NCBI GenBank assembly: GCA_947584295.1
Contig: CANPWM010000006.1
Coordinates: 1-54,303, forward strand
Source of the DNA: an uncultured Oscillospiraceae bacterium
Lineage (GTDB): Bacteria; Bacillota; Clostridia; Oscillospirales; Oscillospiraceae
Direction of reading: 5' to 3'
DNA: 54,303 nucleotides
The translations under genes were made by a program, and so were the position numbers. The stretch's first letter is position 1; each line of letters opens with the position of its first letter. Shown here piece by piece: positions 22,917 to 32,464 of this stretch. The notes below the pieces were generated by a model. It was given only the letters and a program-made list of their open reading frames with translations, was not told the DNA's origin and did no database searches.

Positions 22917-22958
22917 CGTTCCGGGGGATCGTTTTCCTAGGATGCGACCCCCGGAACG
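22917..22958 (+). promoter_or_regulatory. Long hairpin after sortase-substrate gene
   Basis: Perfect 11-bp stem CGTTCCGGGGG/CCCCCGGAACG (22917-22927, 22948-22958), extended by TCG/CGA inside. No T-run follows, so it is likely a 3' stabiliser or a partial terminator within the operon. Confidence 0.6.
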
Positions 22959-22983
22959 CCCCCACCGAAAGGAGTTGAACACT

Positions 22984-23703
22984 TTGAGGCTCGCGGATAT
23001 CCACTGCCATATTCTCCCCTATGTCGATGACGGCGCGGAGCATATGGAGGAGATGGAAGAGCTGCTGGCCTCCGCCGTGGAGCAGGGCATTGAGATCATC
23101 TGCGCTACGCCCCACCTGCGGCACGGGATGTTCGAGTCCTCAGACGAAGAGATCATCAGGCAGTACCGCCGTGCCTGCGCGTATATTCAGGAAAAGGATA
23201 TCCCAATAGGGCTGTTTCTCAGCCGGGAATACTTTTGTGACGATACTTTCTTAGAACGACTACGCAAAAACCAACTGATCCCCATGGGATCGGGGAACAC
23301 TATTTTGGCTGAGTTTTCCAGCCGTTATTCGGATACGACCATTGAGAACTATTTAAAAAAGATCCTGGACGCCGGCCTGACGCCGCTTATCGCCCATGTG
23401 GAGCGGTACGGCTGCTTAGACGAGAAAAGGATCGAGAGCTTTATCCGCCTGGGTGCCATGGTTCAGATTAACGCGGGGAGCGTGCTGGGCCGGGAGGGAC
23501 ACCGGCAGAAAAAGCTGTGCTGGGAGCTTTTGAGGTACGAGCTTGTCCATGCTGTGGCCTCAGACGCCCACGACCCGCAGTATAGGCCCAATGAGCTGGG
23601 CCTGTGCGCCAATAAAATCGGACATAAGCTGGGACAGGCCTGCGTGAAAAAAGTTCTGTGGGACGGCCCGGTTAAGATATTATCACTGGACAAAGGGGAA
23701 TAA
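22984..23703 (+). CDS. CpsB/CapC-type tyrosine phosphatase
   Basis: 239 aa from TTG 22984 (AAAGGAG site); the frame is open further upstream but crosses the long hairpin. PHP-fold metal motifs: DIHCHILPYVDDGAEHMEEM (HxH), CATPHLRHGMF, AEFSSRYSDT, LIAHVERYGCL and VASDAHDPQYRP. The family dephosphorylates the C-terminal tyrosines of CpsD, using manganese. It lies just before the kinase gene as in pneumococcal capsule loci. Confidence 0.93.
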   Translation: MRLADIHCHILPYVDDGAEHMEEMEELLASAVEQGIEIICATPHLRHGMFESSDEEIIRQYRRACAYIQEKDIPIGLFLSREYFCDDTFLERLRKNQLIPMGSGNTILAEFSSRYSDTTIENYLKKILDAGLTPLIAHVERYGCLDEKRIESFIRLGAMVQINAGSVLGREGHRQKKLCWELLRYELVHAVASDAHDPQYRPNELGLCANKIGHKLGQACVKKVLWDGPVKILSLDKGE

Positions 23704-23707
23704 GGTC

Positions 23708-24418
23708 TTGGAATATGTGGAATTGAAGCTCGACGAGCTGCCCTATGAGATCAACGAGGAGATAAAGCTTCTCCGTACAAATCTGCAGTTTTGCGGAGCC
23801 GATAAGAGGGTCATATGCGTCACCAGCGCCTTGGCCAGCGAGGGCAAGAGTACCACGGTGTTGAATCTGTGCCGGTCGCTGACGGAGCAGAACAAGCGGG
23901 TGCTTCTCATTGACGCGGATCTGCGCAAGTCCGTTCTGAGGAGGAAGATCACCCTTGGAAAGTTGCGCTTTGGCCTTTCCCATCTTCTTACGGGCCAATG
24001 CACCCTTGACGATGTGACCTGCCGCACCAACGTGAAGGGGCTGACCGTGATTTTCTCCCTGGTGACGCCTCCGAATCCCTCGGAGATCCTCAGCAGCAAA
24101 CAGATGGAGGAGCTGTTGCGCGCGGCCAAGGACAGCTTTGATTATGTGATCGTGGACACCCCGCCCCTGGGCATGGTGGTGGATGCCGCGGTCATCGCCC
24201 AGCATTGCGACGGCGCTATGCTGGTGATCTCCGCCGGTGAGGTCAGCTACCGCGCGGCGCAGGACGTGGTCGGGAAGCTGAAGAACACAGGCTGTCCCGT
24301 CCTCGGCGTTATTCTCAACAAGGTGGATCGCAAAAAGAGCGGGAAGTATTACGGGCGGTACTATGGCCGGTATTACGGCAGTAAGTATTACGAGGAAGAC
24401 GAAGGGGCGAAGCGGTAA
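23708..24418 (+). CDS. CpsD/CapB-type tyrosine kinase
   Basis: 236 aa from TTG 23708. P-loop SALASEGKSTT (residues 40-50), Walker A' LLIDADLRKS, Walker B YVIVDTPPLGMVVDA, and a C-terminal Tyr cluster YYGRYYGRYYGSKYYEED. BY-kinases of this type autophosphorylate on that cluster and control polymer length with the CpsC partner (19714). The Tyr cluster is encoded by imperfect TATTACGGGCGG-type tandem repeats. Four bp separate it from the phosphatase gene. Confidence 0.94.
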   Translation: MEYVELKLDELPYEINEEIKLLRTNLQFCGADKRVICVTSALASEGKSTTVLNLCRSLTEQNKRVLLIDADLRKSVLRRKITLGKLRFGLSHLLTGQCTLDDVTCRTNVKGLTVIFSLVTPPNPSEILSSKQMEELLRAAKDSFDYVIVDTPPLGMVVDAAVIAQHCDGAMLVISAGEVSYRAAQDVVGKLKNTGCPVLGVILNKVDRKKSGKYYGRYYGRYYGSKYYEEDEGAKR

Positions 24419-24465
24419 CGCCGCCCCTCTCCCCCGCATTGAACGATATGGAAGGAAGATAAGAT

Positions 24466-25203
24466 ATGGACAGAGAACACAGCACAGCTGTCCTGGAGCT
24501 TAACACGCCAGTTGAAGAACTCAACGATCCGATACAAGCAGAAAACAAATCTGTTATTCTGGACACGCCGGTTGAGGGCAGAAAGAAAAAATATCTGTAT
24601 CTTTTCGTCAAACGTGTGTTCGATTTGGCCTGCTCCCTTATAGCGCTTATTATCCTGTCCCCTGTCTTCCTGGTCGTTGCGATTCTGATAAAGCGAGAAG
24701 ATGGTGGGCCGGTATTGCACCGCAGGATTTGCGTGGGGAAGAACGATAAGACGTACATAATGTATAAATTCCGAACCATGATGCTTGATGCGGACGATAG
24801 ATTGGACATGTTTACTCCGCAACAACGGGAGGACTACTTACATGGTGTCAAGATAAAGGATGACCCGCGCATTACGAAAATCGGGAAATTATTAAGATCC
24901 ACAAGCATTGACGAATTGCCGCAGTTGATTTCAATTTTAAAATCAGATATGAGCCTTATTGGTCCTCGACCGGTCATTGAACGTGAAGCGGCGGAGTATG
25001 GAGAGCTTCGTGAGCATCTGTTGAGTTGCAAACCTGGAATAACGGGGTATTGGCAGGTTATGGGCAGAGGTACAGTTCCTTTTCTCAGCGAGGAAGGAAA
25101 ACAGCTTCAACTTTATTATGTGGATCATCAAAGCTTCTGGCTGGATATTAAGATTCTTTTTAAAACAGTTGCGGTTGTTATTTCAAAAGTGGGCGCACGA
25201 TGA
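24466..25203 (+). CDS. Undecaprenyl-phosphate sugar-1-phosphate transferase
   Basis: 245 aa. One N-terminal re-entrant helix (FDLACSLIALIILSPVFLVV), then the PglC/WbaP catalytic core: KREDGGPVLHRRICVGKN, YKFRTMMLDAD, KIGKLLRSTSIDELPQL (catalytic Asp-Glu), MSLIGPRPVIEREAAEY, KPGITGYWQVMGRG. It starts the repeat unit by moving a sugar-1-phosphate to undecaprenyl phosphate at the membrane. The first about 40 residues are a variable polar extension. It ends in an ATGA overlap with the next gene. Confidence 0.93.
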   Translation: MDREHSTAVLELNTPVEELNDPIQAENKSVILDTPVEGRKKKYLYLFVKRVFDLACSLIALIILSPVFLVVAILIKREDGGPVLHRRICVGKNDKTYIMYKFRTMMLDADDRLDMFTPQQREDYLHGVKIKDDPRITKIGKLLRSTSIDELPQLISILKSDMSLIGPRPVIEREAAEYGELREHLLSCKPGITGYWQVMGRGTVPFLSEEGKQLQLYYVDHQSFWLDIKILFKTVAVVISKVGAR

Positions 25204-25928
25204 AAGCATTTTTACTTGCCGCCGGTTTTGGAACACGTCTTCGGCCTATCACGGACACGATTCCGAAATGTCTGGTTCCCATAAAGGGCCACCCCCTGCT
25301 TGCCTGGTGGCTCCAACTTCTCCAGAAGCACGGCGTTACGGAGGTACTGATCAACACCCACTACCTCCCGGAGCCGGTACGCAGCTTCATAAAGACGTAT
25401 AACGCCAAACAAACGGGCCTCACCGTTTTTGAAGCCTATGAACCGGAGCTTTTGGGAAGCGGCGGTACGATTCGGGCAAACCGGGATTTTGTTAAGGGAG
25501 AGAAAGACTTCCTCATCTGTTACGCCGACAACCTGACGGACGCCGATCTAACCTCCTTCCGGCGGCTTCACGAGATGCGCGGGTCGCTTCTGACGATGGC
25601 GCTGTTCCACACAAATGTCCCCGAGCAGTGCGGTATAGCGGAACTTAACGCGGAAGGCCGCATCGTTGAGTTTGTTGAAAAACCGAAACGTCCAAAGACT
25701 GATCTTGCCAACGCGGGGATGTATATTGCTGACGGGCGGATTTTTGATTACCTCGAACCAGATAAGACGCCGCTGGACTTTGGAAAAGACGTTCTCCCTA
25801 AGTTGGTCGGACAGATGTACGGCTGGAATACGGAGGGCTATCTCATAGACATCGGCACGATGGAAAACTACAAGAGAGCAAATGAGGAATGGGTTCATGA
25901 TTATAACGAAGACTCCTCTGAGAATTAG
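25200..25928 (+). CDS. hddC: D-glycero-D-manno-heptose-1-P guanylyltransferase (set 1)
   Basis: 242 aa nucleotidyltransferase: AFLLAAGFGTRLRPITDTIPK (signature, Lys), CLVPIKGHPLLAWW, GSGGTIRAN, FLICYADNLTDADL (metal Asp), VEFVEKPKRP, ANAGMYI, YLIDIGTMENYKRANEEW. By itself it could be a mannose- or glucose-1-P transferase; the HddA, GmhB and GmhA genes around it make GDP-heptose the best call. The gene overlaps the HddA gene by about 30 bp. A second guanylyltransferase is fused at 31208. Confidence 0.75.
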   Translation: MKAFLLAAGFGTRLRPITDTIPKCLVPIKGHPLLAWWLQLLQKHGVTEVLINTHYLPEPVRSFIKTYNAKQTGLTVFEAYEPELLGSGGTIRANRDFVKGEKDFLICYADNLTDADLTSFRRLHEMRGSLLTMALFHTNVPEQCGIAELNAEGRIVEFVEKPKRPKTDLANAGMYIADGRIFDYLEPDKTPLDFGKDVLPKLVGQMYGWNTEGYLIDIGTMENYKRANEEWVHDYNEDSSEN

Positions 25929-26865
25929 TTTTACAGGCGGGGGGACTGATCTCCCGGATTACTACACAAAGAACGGCGGTGCCGTTGTTAGCTGTGGCAT
26001 CAACAAGTATATCTACATTACCGTCAACAAAAAATTTGACGATAGGATCCGGGCAAGTTACTCAAAGACTGAAATCGTGGACGAGGTAAAGGATCTCCAT
26101 CATGAGCTGATTCGCGAATGTATGAAGCTTGTAGGGATCAAGGGCGGCATAGAGATAACCTCCATAGCGGACATCCCGTCAGGAACAGGCCTCGGTTCAT
26201 CCAGCACCTTTACAGTAGGGCTTTTAAACGCGCTTCATACCTATAACGGGTATAGCCCCTCCGCTGAAGAGCTGGCCCAGCAAGCGTGCGAGGTGGAGAT
26301 TAGCATATTGAAGCACCCCATCGGCAAGCAGGATCAGTACGCGGCGGCGTATGGCGGGACAAATTATTTCAAGTTCAATCAAGACGGCACTGTGGAGCGG
26401 CACAGGATCTATTTGGATGACTCTGATGCCCGCCTCATGCGCCAAAAGCTCCTATTGCTTTATACGGGCATTACCAGAGACGCCAACACGATCCTCACCG
26501 AGCAGAAACAAAATACCGCCTCCAAGTTGGAGACTTTAAACTTCATGAGGGATCAGGCCGGAGAGATGTACCGGGAGCTTACGGAGAACGGTTTTACCAA
26601 ACACTTTGGCCAGATGCTCCATGAGGGATGGCTTCGCAAGCAGCAGCTTGCCTCGACGATCAGCAGTGGCCCAATCAACGACTATTACCAGAAGGCCATT
26701 GAAGCGGGTGCCATTGGGGGCAAGCTCCTCGGTGCCGGAGGGGGCGGCTTCCTGCTCTTTTACTGCGATGAGGACAAGCAGTCTGCGGTGGAGAAAGCAA
26801 CCGGCTTGCCACGAACCTACTTCCACCCGTCGTTGCGCGGGAGCCGGGTGATCTTCTTTGCGTAA
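25897..26865 (+). CDS. hddA: D-glycero-D-manno-heptose-7-P kinase (set 1)
   Basis: 322 aa from the ATG at 25897 (GAGGAA upstream, inside hddC); an ATG at 25882 is a weaker choice. GHMP kinase: IITKTPLRISFTGGGTDLPD, ATP loop IPSGTGLGSSSTFTVGLLNA, GKQDQYAAAYGG, KLLGAGGGGFLLFY. HddA phosphorylates sedoheptulose-derived D-glycero-D-manno-heptose 7-phosphate at C1. It shares about half of its residues with the second copy at 30195. The stop overlaps the GmhB start. Confidence 0.88.
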   Translation: MIITKTPLRISFTGGGTDLPDYYTKNGGAVVSCGINKYIYITVNKKFDDRIRASYSKTEIVDEVKDLHHELIRECMKLVGIKGGIEITSIADIPSGTGLGSSSTFTVGLLNALHTYNGYSPSAEELAQQACEVEISILKHPIGKQDQYAAAYGGTNYFKFNQDGTVERHRIYLDDSDARLMRQKLLLLYTGITRDANTILTEQKQNTASKLETLNFMRDQAGEMYRELTENGFTKHFGQMLHEGWLRKQQLASTISSGPINDYYQKAIEAGAIGGKLLGAGGGGFLLFYCDEDKQSAVEKATGLPRTYFHPSLRGSRVIFFA

Positions 26866-27337
26866 AGCGATATTTCTGGATCGGGACGGCCTTATCAACC
26901 GTCAGGCCGCTCCCCACCATTACATAAGCGATCCCAAGGATTTTGAGATCCTCCCCGGCGTGCCGGAGGCAATAAAGCGCCTGAACGACGCCGGATTCCT
27001 GGTCATTGTGGTGACCAACCAGCGGGGCGTTGCCCGCGGTATGCTGACCATGGAGCAGGTGGAAACGGTTCACCGCTATCTGCAAAGCGAGCTTGGAAAG
27101 CACGGTGCCCACATTGATGCCATCTATGTCTGTCCCCATGCCGATGGAGAGTGTACCTGCCGGAAGCCGGATATAGGGCTTTTCCTGAAGGCGGAAAAGG
27201 ATTTTGATATAGATAAACGCCGTTCCTGGATGGTTGGCGACAGTGACACCGACGTGGAGGCCGGAGAGAGATACGGGGTTCGCCCTATTCTTACAAAAAG
27301 CCTTCTCCAAGCGGTAAATATGATTTTAGCGGGGTAA
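26858..27337 (+). CDS. gmhB: Heptose-1,7-bisphosphate phosphatase (set 1)
   Basis: 159 aa HAD hydrolase from TTG 26858: KAIFLDRDGLINRQ (motif I, DxD), IVVTNQRGVARG (motif II), CPHADGECTCRKPDIG (GmhB zinc loop and Lys) and WMVGDSDTDVEAG (motif III/IV). GmhB removes the 7-phosphate to give heptose-1-phosphate. It overlaps hddA by 8 bp. The fused protein at 31208 carries a second copy. Confidence 0.9.
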   Translation: MRKAIFLDRDGLINRQAAPHHYISDPKDFEILPGVPEAIKRLNDAGFLVIVVTNQRGVARGMLTMEQVETVHRYLQSELGKHGAHIDAIYVCPHADGECTCRKPDIGLFLKAEKDFDIDKRRSWMVGDSDTDVEAGERYGVRPILTKSLLQAVNMILAG

Positions 27338-27343
27338 TTCCTT

Positions 27344-28315
27344 ATGAAGATACTGATCACCGGCGGCGCAGGGTACATCGGCAGCCACACAAACCGGCTT
27401 CTGAACGAAAAGGGAATAGAAACAGTTGTATTGGACGATCTCAGCGACGGTCATAAGGAGGCCGTTGTCTGCGGAAAATTTGTTCAAGGCGATTTTGGCG
27501 ATAAGGCCCTGTTGGATAAGCTGATGGTCGAGGAGAAGTTCGACGCCGTCCTCCACTTTGCCGCGTTTGCCTCAGTCCCTGATTCGGTCAAAAGGCCGGC
27601 GCGGTATTATTGCAACAACGTGACCAATATGCAAATGCTTCTGGATGCCTGTGTGGAGTATGGAATCAAATATTTTGTTTTTTCTTCCTCGGCATCTACC
27701 TTTGGAGAACCGCAATATACGCCCATGGACGAGAGCCACCCCCAACTGCCCATCAACCCCTACGGGATGACGAAACTGATTGGCGAACATCTGCTGGCCG
27801 ATTATGAGCGAGCCTACGGCCTTCGGTACTGTGCTTTCCGATATTTCTGTGCGGCGGGAGACTCCAAGGATAGCAGCATCGGTGAGGCCCACGACCCAGA
27901 GACGCACCTGATCCCTGTGATGGTCAAAGCGGTCCTCAATGGTAAACCCTTTAACGTATTCGGTACAGATTACGACACTCGTGACGGGAGCTGCATCCGG
28001 GACTTCATCCACGTCCTCGACTTGGCGGAGGCGCACTATCTGGGGCTTAAGTATATCATGGAGAATGATTGTTCAGACTGTTTTAACCTGGGCAGCAACA
28101 CAGGCTTTACGGTTTTGGAGATGATAAAAGCTCTTGAAAAGGTGACAGGTAAGCCTGTTCCCTATAAGCTGGCGGACAGACGGGACGGTGATCCGGCGTC
28201 CCTGGTGGCATCTAACGAGAAAGCCAGACGCGTCCTCGGCTGGGAACCTGTCCATAGCGGTATTGAGGAGATTCTCACAGACGCCTGGAACTGGGAGAGA
28301 AACAGGAGATATTGA
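27344..28315 (+). CDS. galE: UDP-glucose 4-epimerase
   Basis: 323 aa extended SDR: ILITGGAGYIGSHTNRLL (NAD site), VLDDLSDGHKEAV, LHFAAFASVPDSVKRP, SSSASTFGEPQYTP, INPYGMTKLIGEHLL (catalytic Tyr-x-x-x-Lys), YFCAAGDSKDSSIGE and RDGDPASLVASNEKARRVLG. It interconverts UDP-glucose and UDP-galactose (or the N-acetyl forms). It lies between heptose genes, 6 bp behind gmhB and 1 bp ahead of gmhA. Confidence 0.92.
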   Translation: MKILITGGAGYIGSHTNRLLNEKGIETVVLDDLSDGHKEAVVCGKFVQGDFGDKALLDKLMVEEKFDAVLHFAAFASVPDSVKRPARYYCNNVTNMQMLLDACVEYGIKYFVFSSSASTFGEPQYTPMDESHPQLPINPYGMTKLIGEHLLADYERAYGLRYCAFRYFCAAGDSKDSSIGEAHDPETHLIPVMVKAVLNGKPFNVFGTDYDTRDGSCIRDFIHVLDLAEAHYLGLKYIMENDCSDCFNLGSNTGFTVLEMIKALEKVTGKPVPYKLADRRDGDPASLVASNEKARRVLGWEPVHSGIEEILTDAWNWERNRRY

Positions 28316-28316
28316 T

Positions 28317-28892
28317 ATGATTGACTTCAAAGAGAACATGCGTAAGTACATAGAGACGGAGATCGAGGTGCTGCGAAACCTTAACCTCGACGAGCTCAAC
28401 GATGCCATCAACGCCATTATGGACGCCAGAGCCCGCGGCGGTACGATCTACACCATGGGCAACGGCGGCAGTGCCGCCACGGCCAGCCACATGGTCTGCG
28501 ACTTTGCCAAGGGCGCCAGTGACGAATTGGGCGGGAAGAAATTTAAATTTGAGTGCCTTTGCGACAATACTCCGATTGTGATGGCCATAGCCAATGACAT
28601 AAGCTACGAGGACGTGTTCGCCTATCAGCTCCGCGGCAAGCTCACACCGGAGGATCTTATCATCGCCATATCCGGCAGCGGCAACTCCGGCAACGTGCTT
28701 CGCGCGGTGGAGTACGCCAAGGAGGTCGGAACGCCGGTCATCGGTATTACCGGCTACTCCGGCGGCAAGCTGCGGGCCCTCGCGGACTACCGTATGCACG
28801 TCAACATCGACGACATGCAGATCGCCGAGGATGTGCATATGATGTTTGACCACATGATGATGAGAGTGATTGGGAAAACACCGAACAGATAA
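28317..28892 (+). CDS. gmhA: Sedoheptulose-7-phosphate isomerase (set 1)
   Basis: 191 aa from the ATG at 28317 (AGGAG 8 nt upstream); the frame is open further upstream only inside galE. SIS domain: [69 protein letters not shown]. GmhA makes D-glycero-D-manno-heptose 7-phosphate, the first step of the heptose path. A second SIS protein lies at 32454, with a different middle part. Confidence 0.88.
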   Translation: MIDFKENMRKYIETEIEVLRNLNLDELNDAINAIMDARARGGTIYTMGNGGSAATASHMVCDFAKGASDELGGKKFKFECLCDNTPIVMAIANDISYEDVFAYQLRGKLTPEDLIIAISGSGNSGNVLRAVEYAKEVGTPVIGITGYSGGKLRALADYRMHVNIDDMQIAEDVHMMFDHMMMRVIGKTPNR

Positions 28893-28948
28893 AAGTGTGT
28901 TGCATACATAACCTCTTATTGGAAAATGTTGACCGAGGAAAAAGTAGT

Positions 28949-30172
28949 ATGTGTAGAAGACTGAAAATTGCCGTAGCCGGCACCGGATATGTGGGACTAT
29001 CCATTGCCACTCTGCTCGCTCAGCACAACGAGGTTTGGGCGGTGGATATTATTCCGGAGAAGGTGGAGCTTTTAAATCACAAAAAAAGCCCCATTCAGGA
29101 TGAATATATCGAAAAATATCTGGTGGAGAAAGAACTTAATCTGACAGCCACAACGGATGCCAAGGTTGCGTACACTGGGGCCGACTTCATAGTTGTGGCG
29201 GCTCCCACGAACTATGACCCTGCAACTCAGTATTTTGACACCTCTGCCGTTGAAAATGTGATCAGCCTCGCTATGGAATACGCTCCGGACGCGATCATTG
29301 TCATAAAAAGCACGATTCCAGTGGGCTACACAGCATCAATACGGAAGAAAACCGGAAGTCGTAACATTATCTTCAGCCCGGAATTTCTCCGCGAGTCCAA
29401 GGCCCTTTACGATAATCTCTACCCCTCAAGAATCGTTGTCGGTACAGATTTGGATGACGAGCGCATTGTCAAGGCGGCACGGGATTTTGCGGGCCTTTTG
29501 CAAGAGGGCGCAATCAAAGAGAATATAGACACCCTGATTATGGGCTTCACAGAAGCCGAGGCCGTAAAGCTTTTTGCCAATACATATCTCGCCCTTCGTG
29601 TCAGCTATTTCAATGAGCTCGATACATATGCGGAAATGAAGGGCCTTGACACTAATTCAATTATAAAAGGCGTATGCCTTGACCCGCGCATCGGGGATTT
29701 TTACAACAATCCCAGCTTTGGTTACGGCGGTTATTGTTTGCCTAAGGACACAAAGCAGCTCCTGGCGAATTACAGGGATGTGCCGGAAAACCTCATAGGC
29801 GCTATTGTTGCGAGCAATCGCACGAGAAAGGATTTTATTTCGGATAGAGTTTTGAAACTGGCCAGAGAAAGCGGAAAAGACACAACCGAGGTTGTGATTG
29901 GTGTTTACCGTTTGACAATGAAATCCGGCAGCGACAATTTCCGCCAGAGCAGTATACAGGGCATTATGAAGCGGGTCAGCAAGAAAGGCGCACAAGTGAT
30001 CATTTATGAGCCGACGCTTGCAAATGGGAGCATGTTTTATGAGGGTACAGTTGTAAACGATCTGCAAGAATTTAAGCAGAGAAGTACGGTCATCCTCGCA
30101 AACAGATATAACGCATCACTGGAGGATGTATCCGAGAAAGTATATACGCGGGATATTTTCAAGAGGGACTAA
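28949..30172 (+). CDS. ugd: UDP-glucose 6-dehydrogenase-like enzyme
   Basis: 407 aa from the ATG at 28949 (GAGGAA site); the GTG at 28895 lies upstream of it. Rossmann start [20 protein letters not shown], substrate region [20 protein letters not shown], catalytic Cys in [17 protein letters not shown], and a C-terminal domain. It oxidises UDP-glucose to UDP-glucuronate, giving an acidic sugar. It separates the two heptose gene sets. The UDP-ManNAc dehydrogenase subfamily is the alternative, but the motifs fit the short Ugd class. Confidence 0.9.
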   Translation: MCRRLKIAVAGTGYVGLSIATLLAQHNEVWAVDIIPEKVELLNHKKSPIQDEYIEKYLVEKELNLTATTDAKVAYTGADFIVVAAPTNYDPATQYFDTSAVENVISLAMEYAPDAIIVIKSTIPVGYTASIRKKTGSRNIIFSPEFLRESKALYDNLYPSRIVVGTDLDDERIVKAARDFAGLLQEGAIKENIDTLIMGFTEAEAVKLFANTYLALRVSYFNELDTYAEMKGLDTNSIIKGVCLDPRIGDFYNNPSFGYGGYCLPKDTKQLLANYRDVPENLIGAIVASNRTRKDFISDRVLKLARESGKDTTEVVIGVYRLTMKSGSDNFRQSSIQGIMKRVSKKGAQVIIYEPTLANGSMFYEGTVVNDLQEFKQRSTVILANRYNASLEDVSEKVYTRDIFKRD

Positions 30173-30194
30173 ATAAGCAACAGGCGGTATTTCT

Positions 30195-31211
30195 ATGATT
30201 ATCACCAAGACCCCCTTCCGTATGTCGTTTTTTGGCGGCGGGACGGATATGGAGAACTTTTTTAAGGAGAACGGTGGGGCGGTGCTGTCGACGACGATTG
30301 ACAAGTACTGTTACGTCAACGTGCGGCATTTGCCGAGATTTTTTGACTATTCCTCCGAACTGGGATACTCGAAAATCGAGCGGGTGAAGGGCGTGGAGGA
30401 TATTCAGCATCCCCTTATTCGCAACGCCATGAAGATGCTGGACATGCACGAGCTCAGGCTCTCCTATGACGCTGACCTTCCGGCCCGGTCGGGGCTTGGG
30501 ACGAGCAGCTCTTTCGCCGTAGGGATGCTCAACGCCTTTTACGCACTCAAAGGGAAGTATGTGGACAAGAAGCGTTTGGCGGATGAAGCTATCTATCTGG
30601 AGCGGGAGCTCTGCGCTGAGGCGGGGGGCTGGCAGGATCAGATCGCGGCGTCCTTTGGAGGACTTAATCGGATCAATTTCAGTAAGGACGGCTATGAGGT
30701 CCTTCCCGTTATCATCTCCCCGGAGAGAAAGCAGCAGCTCAGCGATAACCTGATGATGTTTTTCACCGGCTTTACGCGCCTTTCCTCCGAGGTCCAAAAG
30801 GCCAACGCCTCTGGCGGCGACCGAACCGCCCAGCTTCGCCAGATGCTATCGCTTGTGGACGAGGCGGAGAGGATACTGGAGGATAAAAACGCTGATTTGG
30901 ACGATTTCGGTCGCCTTTTGGACCGCACCTGGCGCTTAAAGCGACAGAGTGGCTCCGCCGTCACAAACGACGGTATTGATAGACTCTACGAGAAAGGCTT
31001 GGCCGCCGGGGCGCTGGGCGGAAAGCTCTTGGGCGCCGGTGGGGGCGGGTTTTTACTCTTCTACGTTCCACTTGAAAGGCAGGCGGCGGTCAGAGAAGCC
31101 ATGGATGACCTTTTATACGTCCCCTTTGAGTTTGAAAACGAGGGTACGCGGGTGATCTACTACGCCCCGGAGAGCTACGTGCCCATCGCGCCGCACAGGT
31201 TTGAGCGATGA
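30195..31211 (+). CDS. hddA: D-glycero-D-manno-heptose-7-P kinase (set 2)
   Basis: 338 aa GHMP kinase: IITKTPFRMSFFGGGTDMEN, LPARSGLGTSSSFAVGMLNA, GGWQDQIAASFGGLNRINFS, KLLGAGGGGFLLFY. It starts almost identically to the set 1 kinase but differs in the body and has an extra C-terminal segment (YAPESYVPIAPHRFER). It overlaps the bifunctional gene by ATGA. It may prefer a different heptose or simply be redundant. Confidence 0.88.
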   Translation: MIITKTPFRMSFFGGGTDMENFFKENGGAVLSTTIDKYCYVNVRHLPRFFDYSSELGYSKIERVKGVEDIQHPLIRNAMKMLDMHELRLSYDADLPARSGLGTSSSFAVGMLNAFYALKGKYVDKKRLADEAIYLERELCAEAGGWQDQIAASFGGLNRINFSKDGYEVLPVIISPERKQQLSDNLMMFFTGFTRLSSEVQKANASGGDRTAQLRQMLSLVDEAERILEDKNADLDDFGRLLDRTWRLKRQSGSAVTNDGIDRLYEKGLAAGALGGKLLGAGGGGFLLFYVPLERQAAVREAMDDLLYVPFEFENEGTRVIYYAPESYVPIAPHRFER

Positions 31212-32464
31212 AGACGGTCATCATGGCCGGAGGGCGAGGGACGCGGATCGCCCAGCGTTTTCCGGATACTCCAAAGCCCCTCATCCCGATCTGCGGAAAG
31301 CCGGTCCTGGAGCATGAGATAGAGTGCCTCCGGGACCAGGGCTTTACCGACATTATCCTGACCGTCAGCTACATGGCGGACCAGCTGATGGACTATTTTG
31401 GAGACGGCTCCGGGTATGGCGTACAGCTCGAATATTTCGTGGAGACGGTTCCCCTGGGCAACGCGGGAGCACTGTTCCGGCTTCGGGACAAGCTCACGGA
31501 GGACTTCCTGCTCCTCAACGCTGACTCGGTATTCCATATAGATTTCAATAGATTTGTGGCCTTCCACAAGGAGCGCAACGCGCTGGCCACGCTGTTCACC
31601 CACCCCAACGACCATCCATATGACAGCGGGCTCATTCTCACCGACAGCGACAACGCCGTGACCGGGTGGCTCACCAAAGAGGACCGGCGGCCACAGTGGT
31701 ACAAAAATTGCGTCAACGCGGGGCTCCACATCCTGTCCCCGAAGCTCCTGGAGCATATGCCGGACACGCCGAAGATCGACCTTGACCGGCAGATCTTGAA
31801 GCCCCTTGCGGGCACGGGCAGGATGTTTGCCTACCAGAGTCCGGAATATGTGAAGGACATGGGGACGCCGGAGCGGTTTGACGCCGTGAGTCGGGACTTT
31901 GAGAGCGGCAAGGTGTTTGCGAGAAACCTGAAAAACAGGCAAAAGGCCATTTTCCTTGACCGGGACGGTACCATCAACAAGTATGTAGGGTTCCTCCGCA
32001 GCATTGACGACATGAAACTCCTGCCCGGTGCGGCGGAGGCCATCAGGCAGATCAACGCCTCCGGCTATCTCGCTATCCTCGTCACCAACCAGCCGGTGAT
32101 TGCCCGTGGGGAAGTCACCGTTGAGGAGCTTGATCAAATTCACAACAAGCTGGAGACGCTTCTTGGCCGCGAGGGCGCGTACCTGGACGCCATTTACTAC
32201 TGCCCCCACCACCCGGATAAGGGCTTTGAGGGCGAGATCCCGGAGCTGAAATTTGACTGCGACTGCCGCAAACCCAAGCCGGGGATGCTGCTCCGGGCGG
32301 CGGAGGATTACAACATTGACCTTGAAAAGTCCTGGATGATAGGCGACAGTGAGCACGACAGAGGCGCCGGCGAAGCGGCGAGGTGCCGCACGAAAATCAT
32401 CTCGACGGATGGGAACCTTCTCAAAGCTGTCAATGAGATCATGGAGGATACATATGACCGATAA
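31208..32464 (+). CDS. Fused heptose-1-P guanylyltransferase / GmhB phosphatase
   Basis: 418 aa fusion. Residues about 1-230 are a nucleotidyltransferase (VIMAGGRGTRIAQRFPDTPK, LIPICGKPVLEHEI, GNAGALFRL, FLLLNADSVFHID, YQSPEYVKDMGTPERFDAV). Residues about 240-418 are a HAD phosphatase of GmhB type (AIFLDRDGTINKYVGFLRSI, LVTNQPVIARGEVTVEE, CPHHPDKGFEGE, CDCRKPKPGM, WMIGDSEHDRGAG). It would carry out the third and fourth steps of GDP-heptose synthesis in one chain, equivalent to the separate set 1 genes. The gene overlaps its neighbours on both sides. Confidence 0.88.
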   Translation: MKTVIMAGGRGTRIAQRFPDTPKPLIPICGKPVLEHEIECLRDQGFTDIILTVSYMADQLMDYFGDGSGYGVQLEYFVETVPLGNAGALFRLRDKLTEDFLLLNADSVFHIDFNRFVAFHKERNALATLFTHPNDHPYDSGLILTDSDNAVTGWLTKEDRRPQWYKNCVNAGLHILSPKLLEHMPDTPKIDLDRQILKPLAGTGRMFAYQSPEYVKDMGTPERFDAVSRDFESGKVFARNLKNRQKAIFLDRDGTINKYVGFLRSIDDMKLLPGAAEAIRQINASGYLAILVTNQPVIARGEVTVEELDQIHNKLETLLGREGAYLDAIYYCPHHPDKGFEGEIPELKFDCDCRKPKPGMLLRAAEDYNIDLEKSWMIGDSEHDRGAGEAARCRTKIISTDGNLLKAVNEIMEDTYDR

